Shown here one piece after another: positions 54,820-64,000 of a DNA stretch of 64,000 bases. The DNA is from Sphingobacteriales bacterium (GTDB lineage Bacteria > Bacteroidota > Bacteroidia > Chitinophagales > Chitinophagaceae), in the NCBI GenBank assembly GCA_027484425.1, contig JAIXSZ010000072.1, forward strand, positions 1-64,000, written 5' to 3'. The stretch's first letter is position 1. Each line of letters starts with the position of its first letter. The position numbers and the translations under genes are program-made. The notes under the pieces are model-generated. The model saw nothing but the letters and a program-made list of their open reading frames with translations. It did not search any database and was not told the origin of the DNA.

Positions 54820-57800
54820 ATGAAGAGAATAAACAAATCAGGATTAGAGATGATTAAATTAAAAAAAACAAATAACACTATCTTACTTCGTAAGCTTTTT
54901 ATTATCTCACTCATCATTATAACTAATAAATCCTTTGGGCAATCTATTACTTGGTATCAAGATAATGATAATGATGGCTGGGGAAATCCATCAGTGACTC
55001 AGTCTTCGGTCACTAAACCAACAGGTTATGTACAGAACAACTTTGACTGTAATGACAATAACACCAACAGTTCAGTATGGTCCAATGTGGGTAGTGCTGG
55101 TATTTCAGCATTTGGTGCCAACAATACAGCAATTGTAGTAGATGGCAATGGCATACCCTATGTTGGTTATAATAATAACGGAAACGGATCAGTAGTATAT
55201 AAATTCAATGGGTCTGCTTGGACAATGGTAGGCACTGAAAACTTCTCAGGACAGCCTATATATAGCTCTATGGCGCTTGACAATGATAACAATCCATATT
55301 TTGCAGCTCAAAATAATAACAGCGGACAAGCCCCTACAATCATGAAGTTTGCATCTGGGTCATGGTCTACATTGGGAGGCAGTAACCCTACTTCTGATGG
55401 CTCTGCTTTTAACAGCCTGGCAATTGATGGATCCAATAATGTTTATTACGCATACAAAGAACTATACAGCACACATGCCAACAAAGCAACCGTAATGAAA
55501 TATAACGGTAGTAGCTGGGCAGCAGTTGGTTCAAGAGGTTTTTCCTCCGGAAGTGTAAATTTCACGTCTCTAGCACTTACATCATCAGGTACTCCCTACT
55601 TAGCTTTTCAAGATGGAAACAGTAGTAATAAAGCTACTGTAATGATGTTTAATGGTTCCAGTTGGGTAAATGTCGGTTCAACTGGTATTTCTAATGGTAC
55701 AGCCTCCTACATTTCTCTTACTATTGATAAAAGCGGGACACCTTACGTTGCTTATAATGATGGAAGTTACAGCAACAAATTAGTAGTTAAAAAATACAAC
55801 GGCTCTACTTGGGTAAATGTCGGTGCGTCTACTGGATTGTCAACTGGCACCGCAAACTACATAACAATCAAAACAGACGGAAATAACACTCCATATGTAG
55901 CTTACTCGGACGCAAACAACAGTGATAGAGGCGTGGTTATATCATACAATGGCAGCAGTTGGGTGCAGGTAGTAAGTGCTAATATCAGTTCTGCTTCTGC
56001 CACCCACCTGTCCATGACAATCGACCCATACGGTATACCATATGTGGCTTTCAGAGATGGTAATAGCAGTAACAGAGTTACGGTAATGAAGATAGAAATG
56101 GTAAAAAACTTACCTTCCACTCCTATCGCTTCTTCGTCACCAGCTTTTAGCTGTTCTGCTGGAACAGCTACTTTAACAGTTACAAGCGGCACATTAAATG
56201 ATGCCACTAATTGGAAATGGTACAGTGGTAGTTGTGGAGGCACGCTAGTAGGTACGGGCAGCTCTATTGTAACTACTGTTACTGCCACCACTACTTATTA
56301 TGTAAGAGGCGAAAACAATTGCCCCTCTTCTAATGGAGCTTGTGGTTTCGCTTCTGTAACAATACGCAACTCACCACTTTGGTATCAAGATAATGACGGC
56401 GATGGATGGGGAAATCCTTCAGTTATCCAGGCATCTTGCACAAAACCAGTAGGATATGTAGCAAACAACCTAGATTGTAACGATGCCTCATCAAATAGCA
56501 CTCAATGGTATACTATAGGTGGGGGTCCAGTATCTACCAATCAAGCATTATGGACAACTGTAGCTATAGATGCTAATAATATCCCTTACGTCGGTTACTA
56601 CGACGACTACAACAAAGGTACCGTTCGCAGTTTCACAAGTAGTTGGAGTGCAGCCGGTACGGCACTATTCACACCAAGCAGAACCACACATAATGATCTC
56701 GCATTTGACCCATCAGGAGTTTTGCACATGGTCTTTCAGGATGACTTTGGTGGTGTAAGTGTAATGAAATACAGCGGAGGAAGCTGGAGTCTTGTCGGTC
56801 CTAGAAACTTCTCTTTAGGACAAGCTACTTACACTTCTATAGCTTTCGATGCTGCTGGCACTCCTTACGTTGCTTTTGTTGATGGCTATTTCACTCACAC
56901 CGACAAGGTATCTGTAATGAAGTACAATGGTGCGTCATGGGTAGTTGTAGGTAGTTATGGTTTTTCACCAGGCACCGCTAACTATACGTCACTTGCAATT
57001 GACGGTGGAGGCAACCCTTATGTTGCATTCTCGGACGGAAATAGTAGCGATAGACTTACTGTGATGAAATATAACGGTAGCGCTTGGAATATTGTTGGTT
57101 CAGCCGGATTCTCTGCACAAACTGCGTCCTATTGCAAAATGAAATTAGACGCATCCGGAGTCCCTTATGTGGTGTTTAGCGACGGTAATGTCAGCAATAA
57201 GTCTACTGTGATGAAATATAATGGTAGTAGCTGGGCAAATGTAGGAAGTGCAGGTTTTTCTGCAGGCACTGCATCATTTACATCAATAGCTATCACAAGC
57301 ACCGGCCATCCAATAGTTGTATATAAAGATGGTGGAAACAGCGACAAAGCTACTGTTATGCGATTTAACGGTACCAGTTGGGTCGTATATGGCAGTGCTG
57401 GTTTCTCCAGCGGATCAGTTAATTACACATCAATCGCTTTAGATGCTTTTGACCTCCCTGTAATCGCTTATCAGGACGCCAGCAATAGCAATAGACCCAC
57501 AGTAATGAAAGTAGGACCTCTAGCAGTTGCCCCCAGCACACCTACTGCTGGTGCTTCAAGTTCTACAATTTCTTGTGGAAACTCAACTACCCTATCTGCA
57601 TCTGGCACACTCAACGGAGCTGGTGCTTGGTATTGGTACCGAGGAAGCTGTGGAGGCACTTATGTAGGTATGGGTAATTCAATTGCTGTTGCACCTTCTT
57701 CAACAACAACTTATTTTGTGAGAGGCGAAGGCGGTTGTCTTACTACCCCTGGCAACTGTGGCTCTACAACAATAACTGTCACAGCAGCTACTCCATCATT

Positions 57801-60800
57801 ACCTGCAATTACCGGTACGCTTCCTGAATGTGTAGGGTCTGTAAGAACGCTCGCCAATGCTACACCTGGTGGAACTTGGAGCAGTAGCAACACTTCAATA
57901 GCTACTGCTGGTGCTTCCTCAGGCATAATCACTGGCGTGAGTGTGGGCAATGCAACTATCACTTATTCTTGGGGTGGCACTTGTGGATCTACGTTTACCA
58001 CAGCTACAATGACAGTTAACCCAAATCCAGCCTACGGACCTATAACGGGTACTACAACCACATCTGTAGGAAACACTATTACACTAAGCCATTCAACCCC
58101 AGGTGGCACATGGTCAAGTGCTAATAGCTATCTAGCTTCTGTAAACTCTTCTGGAACTGTAACCGGAATTGCCCCGGGTACAGTAAGAATTAGTTACACT
58201 ATTAATGACGCATGTGGCGCATTTAGTGCTACTACTTTAGTATCCGTTAATCCTGCATCATCCATTCCACCTATTACTGGTACGTTTGTTATATGCTCAG
58301 GAGGTTCCTCTGCTTTGTCAAATACTACAAGTGGTGGCGTGTGGACCAGCAGCAACACTAGCATAGCTACAGTTGGCACCAATGGTATTGTTACTGGAGT
58401 CGCTCAAGGCACCGCTACTATTTCTTACACTGTGGGTGTTGAAATGGTCAATGCCGTAGTCACAATTAATCCACTACCTAATGCTGGTACCATAATTGGC
58501 ACTGCCACCGTTTGTCCTTTAGCTACTACCAATCTTAGCAATGCTCAAGCTGGTGGTGTGTGGTCCAGTAGCAACAATGCTATAGCTACTGTTGGCACTG
58601 GTGGTGGTGTAACAGGAGTTGCTTCTGGGACTGCCACTATTTCTTATTCTGTTTCCAACAGTTGTGGTACTGCTCATGCTACACAGGTGGTTACTGTTAA
58701 TCCACTACCTAATGCTGGCACTATAACAGGTACAGCTACTGTCTGTATTACTAGCACTACAACTCTATCCAATGCTCAGGCTGGTGGTGTATGGTCCAGC
58801 AGCAACAGTGCTATAGCAAATGTAGGCACCAGTGGAGTAGTTACTGGTGTTTCGCAGGGCATTGCAACTATCTCTTATTCTGTCACCAATAGCTGCGGCA
58901 CCGCTCATGCAACTCAAGTTGTAACTGTAAACATATTCCCAAGTGCTGGCACTATTACCGGTACTGCTACTATTTGCACTGCCACTACTACTACGCTCAA
59001 TAATGCTCAGTCAGGTGGTATGTGGGCTAGCAGCAACAATGCAGTAGCAACAGTTGGCACAGGCGGTGTAGTGACTGGCGTTGCAGTGGGAACTGCTACG
59101 ATTTCATATTCAATTACCAATAGTTGTGGAACTGATTACGCTACTCAGGTTGTTACTGTAAATGCTGTTCCAAATGCAGTAACTGCTAATGCTACGCCAA
59201 ACCCAATATGTAGCGGTTCCTCTTTAGCACTGACCAGTTCTGCCAATAGCAATATCGTGGGAGGAGGTACGGTTTGCGGTACAGTCAGTGAAAATGGGAC
59301 ATTAACACTGACAGCACCAGCTGGTACCGTATTTACGAGTGTCACTTTTGCCAGCTACGGTACACCTACAGGCTCTTGTGGCAGCTTTGCTACAAGCTCT
59401 TGCCATGCTGCTACAAGTTTGTCTGTTGTTCAAAGTTACTTAATTGGTAATTCAACAGCTAGTATACCAGCCACAAATCTAGTTTTTGGTGATCCTTGCT
59501 CTGGAACATCGAAATTTCTTTATGTCGAGGCAAATTATTCCTACTCAGCAACCTATAATTGGTCCGGTCCAAATGGTTTTAGTTCAACCACACAAAACCC
59601 AACTGCCTTTGCTGTCTCACCTTCAAGTGCTGGTGTTTATACAGTAACAGCGTCTAACGCTTGCGGTTCTGCTATTGCTACAAGAGCAGTTACTGTCAAT
59701 CCACTCCCTAGTGTCGGTAGTATCACAGGAACTTCTGTAGTTTGTACTTCTGCTACTACTTCTCTTACAAACACCCAACCAGGTGGTATATGGAGTAGCA
59801 GCAACTCAGCTATTGCCACCATAGGCACGAATGGTATAGTAACTGGTGTTTCCTATGGAAACGCTACTATTTCTTACGCCGTAACAAACAGTTGTGGTAC
59901 TAATTTCGCAACTCAGGTTGTTACAGTCAACGCCGTTCCTAGTGCAGTTACAGCAACTGCCACGCCAAACCCAATATGTAGCAGTTCAAACTTAACTTTG
60001 ACCAGTTCAGCAATCAATAAGATTGTCAGCGGTACGGTTTGTGGTACAGCTAACGAAGGTGGTTCCATAACGTTGACAGCACCGTTAGGCGCTGTTTTTA
60101 CGGGCATTTCTTTTGCTAGCTACGGCACACCTACAGGTTCTTGTAGCAGCTTTGCAACTGGTACTTGCCACTCAACTACAAGCGTGTCTGTTGTGGAAAG
60201 TTATTTAATTGGCAACTCAACCGCAACAATCCCTGCTTCAAATACAGTTTTCGGAGATCCTTGCACTGGAACACTAAAGAGGCTTTATGTTCAGGCAATT
60301 TATTCCTACCCAGCTGACTATCAATGGTCTGGCCCGAATGGTTTCAGCTCAACAGTACAAAACCCATCCGCATTTGCAGTCACAAGTGCTAACGCTGGCA
60401 TTTACACAGTCACCGCAACCAACAGCTGTGGTACTGCTTCCGCTACTCAGGTTGTTACAGTTAATCCTCTACCTAATGCTGGTACCATAACTGGCACTGC
60501 CACCGTTTGTCCTTTAGCTACTACTACACTTAGCAATGCTCAAGCAGGTGGTGTTTGGACCAGCAGCAACGCTGCTATAGCTACCGTAGGTACCAATGGT
60601 GTTGTTACAGGCGTTGCTCAGGGCAATGTTACTATCTCTTATGCTGTAACCAACAGTTGTGGTACTGATTATGCTACTAGGGTTGTTACAGTAAATCCAC
60701 TACCCAATGCTGGCACCATAACTGGCACTGCCACCGTTTGTCCAACTGCTGCTACTACGCTTACTAATGCTCAAGCAGGTGGTGTATGGACTAGCAGCAA

Positions 60801-63800
60801 CACTGCTATTGCTACGGTAGGCACTAATGGTATTGTAACAGGCGTTGCTCAAGGAAATGCTACGATTTCTTATGCAGTCACTAACAGTTGTGGCACTGCC
60901 TATGCTGTTCAAGTAGTTACAGTTAATCCTCTACCTAATGCTGGTACCATAACTGGCACTGCCACAGTTTGTCCTTCGGCCACGACTACGCTTAGCAACG
61001 CTCAAGCAGCTGGTATGTGGACTAGCAGCAACGCTGCTGTTGCTACCGTAGGTACCAATGGTGTTGTTACAGGCGTTGCTCAAGGCAATGTTACTATCTC
61101 TTATGCTGTAACCAACAGTTGTGGTACTGCTTATGCTACTCAGGTAGTCACCGTCAATCCTCTGCCTAATACAGGCATTATTACTGGAACTGCTACTGTA
61201 TGTACTTCTAGCAATACCTCTCTTACTAATGCTCAGGCCGGTGGTGTATGGACTAGTAGCAACACCTCCATTGCTTCTGTAGGTACCAATGGCGTTGTAA
61301 CAGGTGTCGCTCAGGGCAATGCTACTATCTCTTATGCAGTTACTAACAGTTGCGGTACCCTTTATGCTACTCAGGTGGTTACTGTATATGCATTGCCTAA
61401 TGCAGGTACAATCGCTGGCGCTAATTCTACTTGTGCTGGCACCTCTCTCTCACTTTCTAATACCCAGCCAAGTGGCATATGGACCAGCAGCAACATTGCT
61501 GTTGCTACTATCGATGCTGGAGGTGTCATTTCATCTTTATTGTCTGGCACAACTACCATTTCTTACACAATTACTAATTCCGATGGCTGTTCTTCAGTAG
61601 CTACAAAAATTGTTACAGTTAATGCCCAACCTATCATCTCCTCCCCTACCGGCTCATTTACTGTTTGTAAGTCTGGCTCTTTAACGCTCTCTACTTCTGT
61701 TGCAGGCGGTGCTTGGATCAGTAGCAATTCGGCCGCTGCTACAATAGGCGCAGGAAATGGTGTGGTAAATGGTATTGATGCTGGCACCAGCAGCATTACA
61801 TACAATATAGTCACTTCTGGTTGTAGAGCTACCGTTGTTCTTACGGTTAATACTTCTCCTACTTTTATCAGCAACCCCGCTCCCCTTTGCCCAGGCGAAA
61901 CCACTACAATGACTGCACTCCCCGCTGGTGGCACCTGGACTTCCAACAACCCTGCAGTTATGGCTGTTAATGCCTCAACTGGACAAATAACTGCTGTTAT
62001 TAACAACTACTCTGGCAACTCTATTACTTTCATCAACTATATTACAGCAGATGGTTGCAGTGGTGCAAGAATGGTTACTGTAAAGCGCGTACCAGCCCCT
62101 ATTTATGGAGGCGTACGCAACATGTGCACTGCAGAAAATACAACACTTTTGTGTGGAACTCCAGGTAATATTTGGACTAGTACCACTCCTGCCGTGGCTA
62201 CAATCAATTCTTCCGGTGTAGTTTCAAGTATTGCTGCTGGGACAACTATTATCAGTTACACAAACACCGACGGCTGCGCTAGCACAACTACAGTCACTGT
62301 CAACAGCACTCTCCCTGCAAATACTGGTAGCAATACAGTGTGCACAGGACAAACAACAACACTTAGCAATGCTGTCCCTGGTGGCACTTGGAGTATCTCT
62401 GGTAACGCCGCCTCAATCAATTCCTTAACGGGTCTTGTAACTGGTATTAATGCAGGTACTGTCAATATATCATACAGAATAGGTGTAAGCTGCTTTAGTG
62501 TAACTCAAGTAACTGTAAATAGTAACGCACCTGCCATTAGCGGAACACTCTCGGCTTGCGAGGGTACTACAACTGCTCTCAATTTCCCGTCTACTGCTGG
62601 TGCATGGAGTAGCAGCAATACTGCTATTGCGTCTATCAACCCTACGTCAGGCCTTGTTACGGGCATCTCATCAGGTACTACTACCATTTCTTATATCATG
62701 ACTGCCAGTTGTTTCAAAACCGCTGTAGTTACTGTCACTGCTGTACCTGCAGCTATAACTGGTACTGCCGTTATGTGTGAGGGCTCAAGTACTACCCTGA
62801 ACAACTCAGGTGGAACTTGGAGTAGCAGCAACACTGCTATTGCAGTTGTAAACTCCTTAGGACAGGTAGCTGGTATAAGTGCAGGCAATGCCAATATCAC
62901 TTACAGAATCGCCTCTACTAGTTGTTACACAGTTCGCGAAGTCACCGTAAATCCACTGCCTGTTATTACACCAGTCACAATGTGCGAAGGAGATACGGTT
63001 ACTATGGTAGCCTCACCTACAGGGGGTACTTGGACCAGCAACAACTCCAGTGTTGCAGTACTCAATCCTACTATCGGAAATATTACAGGAGTATACCTCA
63101 GCCACACTTCAATAGGAGTGGCAGCTATCAACTATACTAGCCCTATTGGTTGCTCTAGAATATCTGTTGTAACGCTAAATCCTACTCCAGCTAATATTGT
63201 AAACTATACCGCATCTATTTGCGCAGGCAACAATGTTATACTTACTTCCAGTACCTCTGGGGCTATATGGAGCAGTAGCAATTCTTCGGTAGCCACTGTC
63301 AATTCTTCTGGTTTAATGTCGGCTTTAAGCCAAGGAACTACTACTATTACCTACGGCTTCGCTAGTGGTTGCTATGCAATAAAGACACTCACTGTAAACC
63401 CCTTACCAACTGTAAATGCTATTACTGGTACCTTAAGCATTTGTAGATTCAACAGCTCCAGTCTCAGCAACACTACAATAGGTGGTACATGGAGCAGCAG
63501 CAATACTTCTGTTGCCTCCATCACAAATACTGGTTTAGTTACCGGAAACAATGCAGGAAATGCTACCATCTCCTACTCTATCACTAATGAATTCGGCTGT
63601 ACTAACAGAGTTTTTGCCACAATGTCTGTTAATCCTTATCCAGTAGTATCAGCAATAAGTGGGGCAACTGGCATTTGTATAGGAAACTCATCAAGCCTCT
63701 CCAACTCCAACCCAGATGGTATATGGACAAGCAGTAATGCTGCTGTTGCTGCTATCGGCACAAATGGTATCGTTACAGGTGTTGCCACTGGTACAGCTTC

Positions 63801-64000
63801 TATTTCTTATACTGTAACTAATGCTTTTGGTTGCTCTACCCAGGTATCTACTATGGTTACAGTAAGCCCACCCCCTACAGTTGCACCCATCACAGGCAGT
63901 CTAAACGTGTGTAAATTTGACAATACAATGCTGTCAAACACTACACCCTCTGGTGTTTGGGCAAGCAGTAATACATCAGTAGCCTCTGTCAATCCTGGTG
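54820..64000 (+). CDS. Giant secreted repeat protein with MopE motifs, beta-propellers, Big_2 array and nested SUEL lectins; runs off right edge
   Basis: At least 3,060 codons in one frame from the ATG at 54820, without a stop to the window end. A second ATG 30 bases on is also possible; both precede the hydrophobic segment and the cleavage-like SFGQ (signal peptide to about 54942). Order: MopE-like metal-binding motif (WYQDNDNDGWGNP, 54952-55056), propeller 1 (55075-56096, 49-residue blades of the form YVAFxDGNSSNKxTVMKYNGSSW), an Ig-like domain, a second MopE motif (56380-56484), propeller 2 (56506-57514), a second Ig-like domain, then from about 57790 Big_2-like modules of about 77 aa (GGTWSSSN... 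ATISY... VTVNP). Two modules carry SUEL lectin domains (59257-59544 and 60025-60309). Adhesion or glycan binding is inferred. The T9SS signal would lie beyond the window. Confidence 0.88.
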   Translation, partial: MKRINKSGLEMIKLKKTNNTILLRKLFIISLIIITNKSFGQSITWYQDNDNDGWGNPSVTQSSVTKPTGYVQNNFDCNDNNTNSSVWSNVGSAGISAFGANNTAIVVDGNGIPYVGYNNNGNGSVVYKFNGSAWTMVGTENFSGQPIYSSMALDNDNNPYFAAQNNNSGQAPTIMKFASGSWSTLGGSNPTSDGSAFNSLAIDGSNNVYYAYKELYSTHANKATVMKYNGSSWAAVGSRGFSSGSVNFTSLALTSSGTPYLAFQDGNSSNKATVMMFNGSSWVNVGSTGISNGTASYISLTIDKSGTPYVAYNDGSYSNKLVVKKYNGSTWVNVGASTGLSTGTANYITIKTDGNNTPYVAYSDANNSDRGVVISYNGSSWVQVVSANISSASATHLSMTIDPYGIPYVAFRDGNSSNRVTVMKIEMVKNLPSTPIASSSPAFSCSAGTATLTVTSGTLNDATNWKWYSGSCGGTLVGTGSSIVTTVTATTTYYVRGENNCPSSNGACGFASVTIRNSPLWYQDNDGDGWGNPSVIQASCTKPVGYVANNLDCNDASSNSTQWYTIGGGPVSTNQALWTTVAIDANNIPYVGYYDDYNKGTVRSFTSSWSAAGTALFTPSRTTHNDLAFDPSGVLHMVFQDDFGGVSVMKYSGGSWSLVGPRNFSLGQATYTSIAFDAAGTPYVAFVDGYFTHTDKVSVMKYNGASWVVVGSYGFSPGTANYTSLAIDGGGNPYVAFSDGNSSDRLTVMKYNGSAWNIVGSAGFSAQTASYCKMKLDASGVPYVVFSDGNVSNKSTVMKYNGSSWANVGSAGFSAGTASFTSIAITSTGHPIVVYKDGGNSDKATVMRFNGTSWVVYGSAGFSSGSVNYTSIALDAFDLPVIAYQDASNSNRPTVMKVGPLAVAPSTPTAGASSSTISCGNSTTLSASGTLNGAGAWYWYRGSCGGTYVGMGNSIAVAPSSTTTYFVRGEGGCLTTPGNCGSTTITVTAATPSLPAITGTLPECVGSVRTLANATPGGTWSSSNTSIATAGASSGIITGVSVGNATITYSWGGTCGSTFTTATMTVNPNPAYGPITGTTTTSVGNTITLSHSTPGGTWSSANSYLASVNSSGTVTGIAPGTVRISYTINDACGAFSATTLVSVNPASSIPPITGTFVICSGGSSALSNTTSGGVWTSSNTSIATVGTNGIVTGVAQGTATISYTVGVEMVNAVVTINPLPNAGTIIGTATVCPLATTNLSNAQAGGVWSSSNNAIATVGTGGGVTGVASGTATISYSVSNSCGTAHATQVVTVNPLPNAGTITGTATVCITSTTTLSNAQAGGVWSSSNSAIANVGTSGVVTGVSQGIATISYSVTNSCGTAHATQVVTVNIFPSAGTITGTATICTATTTTLNNAQSGGMWASSNNAVATVGTGGVVTGVAVGTATISYSITNSCGTDYATQVVTVNAVPNAVTANATPNPICSGSSLALTSSANSNIVGGGTVCGTVSENGTLTLTAPAGTVFTSVTFASYGTPTGSCGSFATSSCHAATSLSVVQSYLIGNSTASIPATNLVFGDPCSGTSKFLYVEANYSYSATYNWSGPNGFSSTTQNPTAFAVSPSSAGVYTVTASNACGSAIATRAVTVNPLPSVGSITGTSVVCTSATTSLTNTQPGGIWSSSNSAIATIGTNGIVTGVSYGNATISYAVTNSCGTNFATQVVTVNAVPSAVTATATPNPICSSSNLTLTSSAINKIVSGTVCGTANEGGSITLTAPLGAVFTGISFASYGTPTGSCSSFATGTCHSTTSVSVVESYLIGNSTATIPASNTVFGDPCTGTLKRLYVQAIYSYPADYQWSGPNGFSSTVQNPSAFAVTSANAGIYTVTATNSCGTASATQVVTVNPLPNAGTITGTATVCPLATTTLSNAQAGGVWTSSNAAIATVGTNGVVTGVAQGNVTISYAVTNSCGTDYATRVVTVNPLPNAGTITGTATVCPTAATTLTNAQAGGVWTSSNTAIATVGTNGIVTGVAQGNATISYAVTNSCGTAYAVQVVTVNPLPNAGTITGTATVCPSATTTLSNAQAAGMWTSSNAAVATVGTNGVVTGVAQGNVTISYAVTNSCGTAYATQVVTVNPLPNTGIITGTATVCTSSNTSLTNAQAGGVWTSSNTSIASVGTNGVVTGVAQGNATISYAVTNSCGTLYATQVVTVYALPNAGTIAGANSTCAGTSLSLSNTQPSGIWTSSNIAVATIDAGGVISSLLSGTTTISYTITNSDGCSSVATKIVTVNAQPIISSPTGSFTVCKSGSLTLSTSVAGGAWISSNSAAATIGAGNGVVNGIDAGTSSITYNIVTSGCRATVVLTVNTSPTFISNPAPLCPGETTTMTALPAGGTWTSNNPAVMAVNASTGQITAVINNYSGNSITFINYITADGCSGARMVTVKRVPAPIYGGVRNMCTAENTTLLCGTPGNIWTSTTPAVATINSSGVVSSIAAGTTIISYTNTDGCASTTTVTVNSTLPANTGSNTVCTGQTTTLSNAVPGGTWSISGNAASINSLTGLVTGINAGTVNISYRIGVSCFSVTQVTVNSNAPAISGTLSACEGTTTALNFPSTAGAWSSSNTAIASINPTSGLVTGISSGTTTISYIMTASCFKTAVVTVTAVPAAITGTAVMCEGSSTTLNNSGGTWSSSNTAIAVVNSLGQVAGISAGNANITYRIASTSCYTVREVTVNPLPVITPVTMCEGDTVTMVASPTGGTWTSNNSSVAVLNPTIGNITGVYLSHTSIGVAAINYTSPIGCSRISVVTLNPTPANIVNYTASICAGNNVILTSSTSGAIWSSSNSSVATVNSSGLMSALSQGTTTITYGFASGCYAIKTLTVNPLPTVNAITGTLSICRFNSSSLSNTTIGGTWSSSNTSVASITNTGLVTGNNAGNATISYSITNEFGCTNRVFATMSVNPYPVVSAISGATGICIGNSSSLSNSNPDGIWTSSNAAVAAIGTNGIVTGVATGTASISYTVTNAFGCSTQVSTMVTVSPPPTVAPITGSLNVCKFDNTMLSNTTPSGVWASSNTSVASVNPG
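55075..56096 (+). repeat. First propeller-like repeat set (about seven 49-52 aa blades)
   Basis: Seven units open with YVGY, YFAAQ, YYAYK, YLAFQ, YVAYN, YVAYS and YVAFR and share xDGNSSNK, TVMKYNGSSW and TSLAID-like segments, period about 147-150 bases. The first half-strand of the ring (WSNVGSAGIS) precedes blade one and blade seven lacks that part, consistent with closure between the ends. Confidence 0.7.
56506..57514 (+). repeat. Second propeller-like repeat set (about seven blades)
   Basis: Seven units (YVGYYDD, LHMVFQD, YVAFVDG, YVAFSDG, YVVFSDG, IVVYKDG, VIAYQDA) of about 49 aa with TVMKYNGSSW. Same layout as the first set, including the preceding WYTIGGG half-strand. The MopE-propeller-Ig block is evidently duplicated. 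Confidence 0.7.
57790..64000 (+). repeat. Tandem Big_2-like repeat array, about 231-bp period
   Basis: About two dozen modules to the window end, each with GTxTVC, GGxWSSSNxxIATV, VTGVxxGxATISYxV and CGTxxATQVVTVNPLP. Clean adjacent copies begin near 60474, 60700, 60933 and 61163. The neighbouring units near 58.4-61.3 kb are nearly identical in DNA; units beyond 61.4 kb are more diverged. Confidence 0.85.
59165..60470 (+). repeat. Duplicated Ig-plus-SUEL-lectin module (765-bp offset)
   Basis: Two copies of an Ig-like module interrupted by a SUEL/Gal_Lectin domain. The lectin cores are 59257-59544 and 60025-60309; GGTACGGTTTG begins at 59266 and 60031, giving a 765-base (255-codon) offset. 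Each lectin shows TVCG, SFASYGTPTGSC or TFASYGTPTGSC, VFGDPC and GT-K-x-LYV, and is flanked by TPNPIC on one side and WSGPNGFSS on the other. Confidence 0.8.

Noticed and set aside
61563-62006. A 147-codon minus-strand frame inside the giant plus-strand gene
   Set aside because: It is antisense to the Big_2 repeats and reads as low-complexity Val/Leu/Pro sequence. Similar short minus-strand frames recur throughout the repeat array because of its codon pattern.
57790-64000. Tandem repeats possibly resembling a CRISPR array
   Set aside because: Units are about 231 bp, in frame and coding, without alternating short repeats and unique spacers; no cas gene is present.
54820-64000. Frameshift or internal stop within the giant plus-strand gene
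   Set aside because: The frame (first codon base at positions equal to 1 modulo 3) was spot-checked at many points from 55501 to 63901 and stays open with continuous repeat structure.

Overview
The window is a 64 kb stretch of chromosome from a member of the Bacteroidota, most likely a Chitinophagaceae-like lineage; the species cannot be named from the sequence. The evidence is AT-rich DNA, a C-terminal type IX secretion (T9SS) sorting domain on a secreted enzyme, a TamA-type Omp85 protein that is itself a lipoprotein (TamL), DUF4476 and DMP19 proteins, and TAnnTTTG promoter boxes close to several start codons. No phage, insertion sequence, CRISPR array or rRNA was found.

Layout. (1) 1-4484, minus: 5' part of a giant secreted repeat protein (signal peptide, MAM-like, Ig-like, CUB-like, Big_2-like, second MAM-like, four tandem 79-80 aa repeats) running off the left edge. 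(2) 4.9-16.5 kb: a methylmalonyl-CoA mutase catalytic subunit without its B12 domain, an NlpC/P60 hydrolase, pdxH with a 50 aa membrane protein in front, two paralogous outer-membrane proteins, a YkgJ cysteine-cluster protein, a YD-repeat-like secreted protein, a YeiH/UPF0324 transporter, DMP19, RNase HI, a response regulator and a DUF4476 protein. (3) 16.6-31 kb: TrmH and TamL (divergent), an NADP oxidoreductase, a GH125 exo-mannosidase, tRNA-Ser(GGA), an ABC-2 permease fused to an M1 aminopeptidase with its ATPase, a prolyl oligopeptidase, hemB and Dps. (4) 31-46.5 kb: two methyltransferases flanking a GT2/GT-C/TPR fusion, a COG2509 flavoprotein, an ABC-F ATPase, a thioesterase-cinA pair, a T9SS-exported PNGase F-like enzyme and another GT-C-like membrane protein. 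(5) 46.5-54.3 kb: birA divergent from rsfS-ftsH-LUD protein, then YebC and a GT2-rsmG pair on minus, then arginase. (6) 54820-64000, plus: at least 3,060 codons of a second giant secreted protein running off the right edge. It has two MopE-like metal-binding motifs, two apparently seven-bladed propellers, Ig-like domains, and a long array of 77 aa Big_2-like repeats in which two modules carry an inserted SUEL-type (galactose/rhamnose-binding) lectin domain.

How it fits together. Most of the window is housekeeping: heme, PLP, RNA modification, proteolysis, ribosome silencing. Its accessory theme is the cell surface and glycans. There are two giant adhesin-like proteins, one with nested lectins; a PNGase F-like glycoamidase and a GH125 mannosidase, which could act in sequence on N-glycans; and GT2/GT-C enzymes that probably glycosylate lipid-linked or secreted substrates. 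The most novel-looking items are the lectin-in-Ig modules, the propeller-MopE duplication and the GT2-GT-C-TPR fusion. All functions are inferred from sequence motifs read by eye, without database searches.
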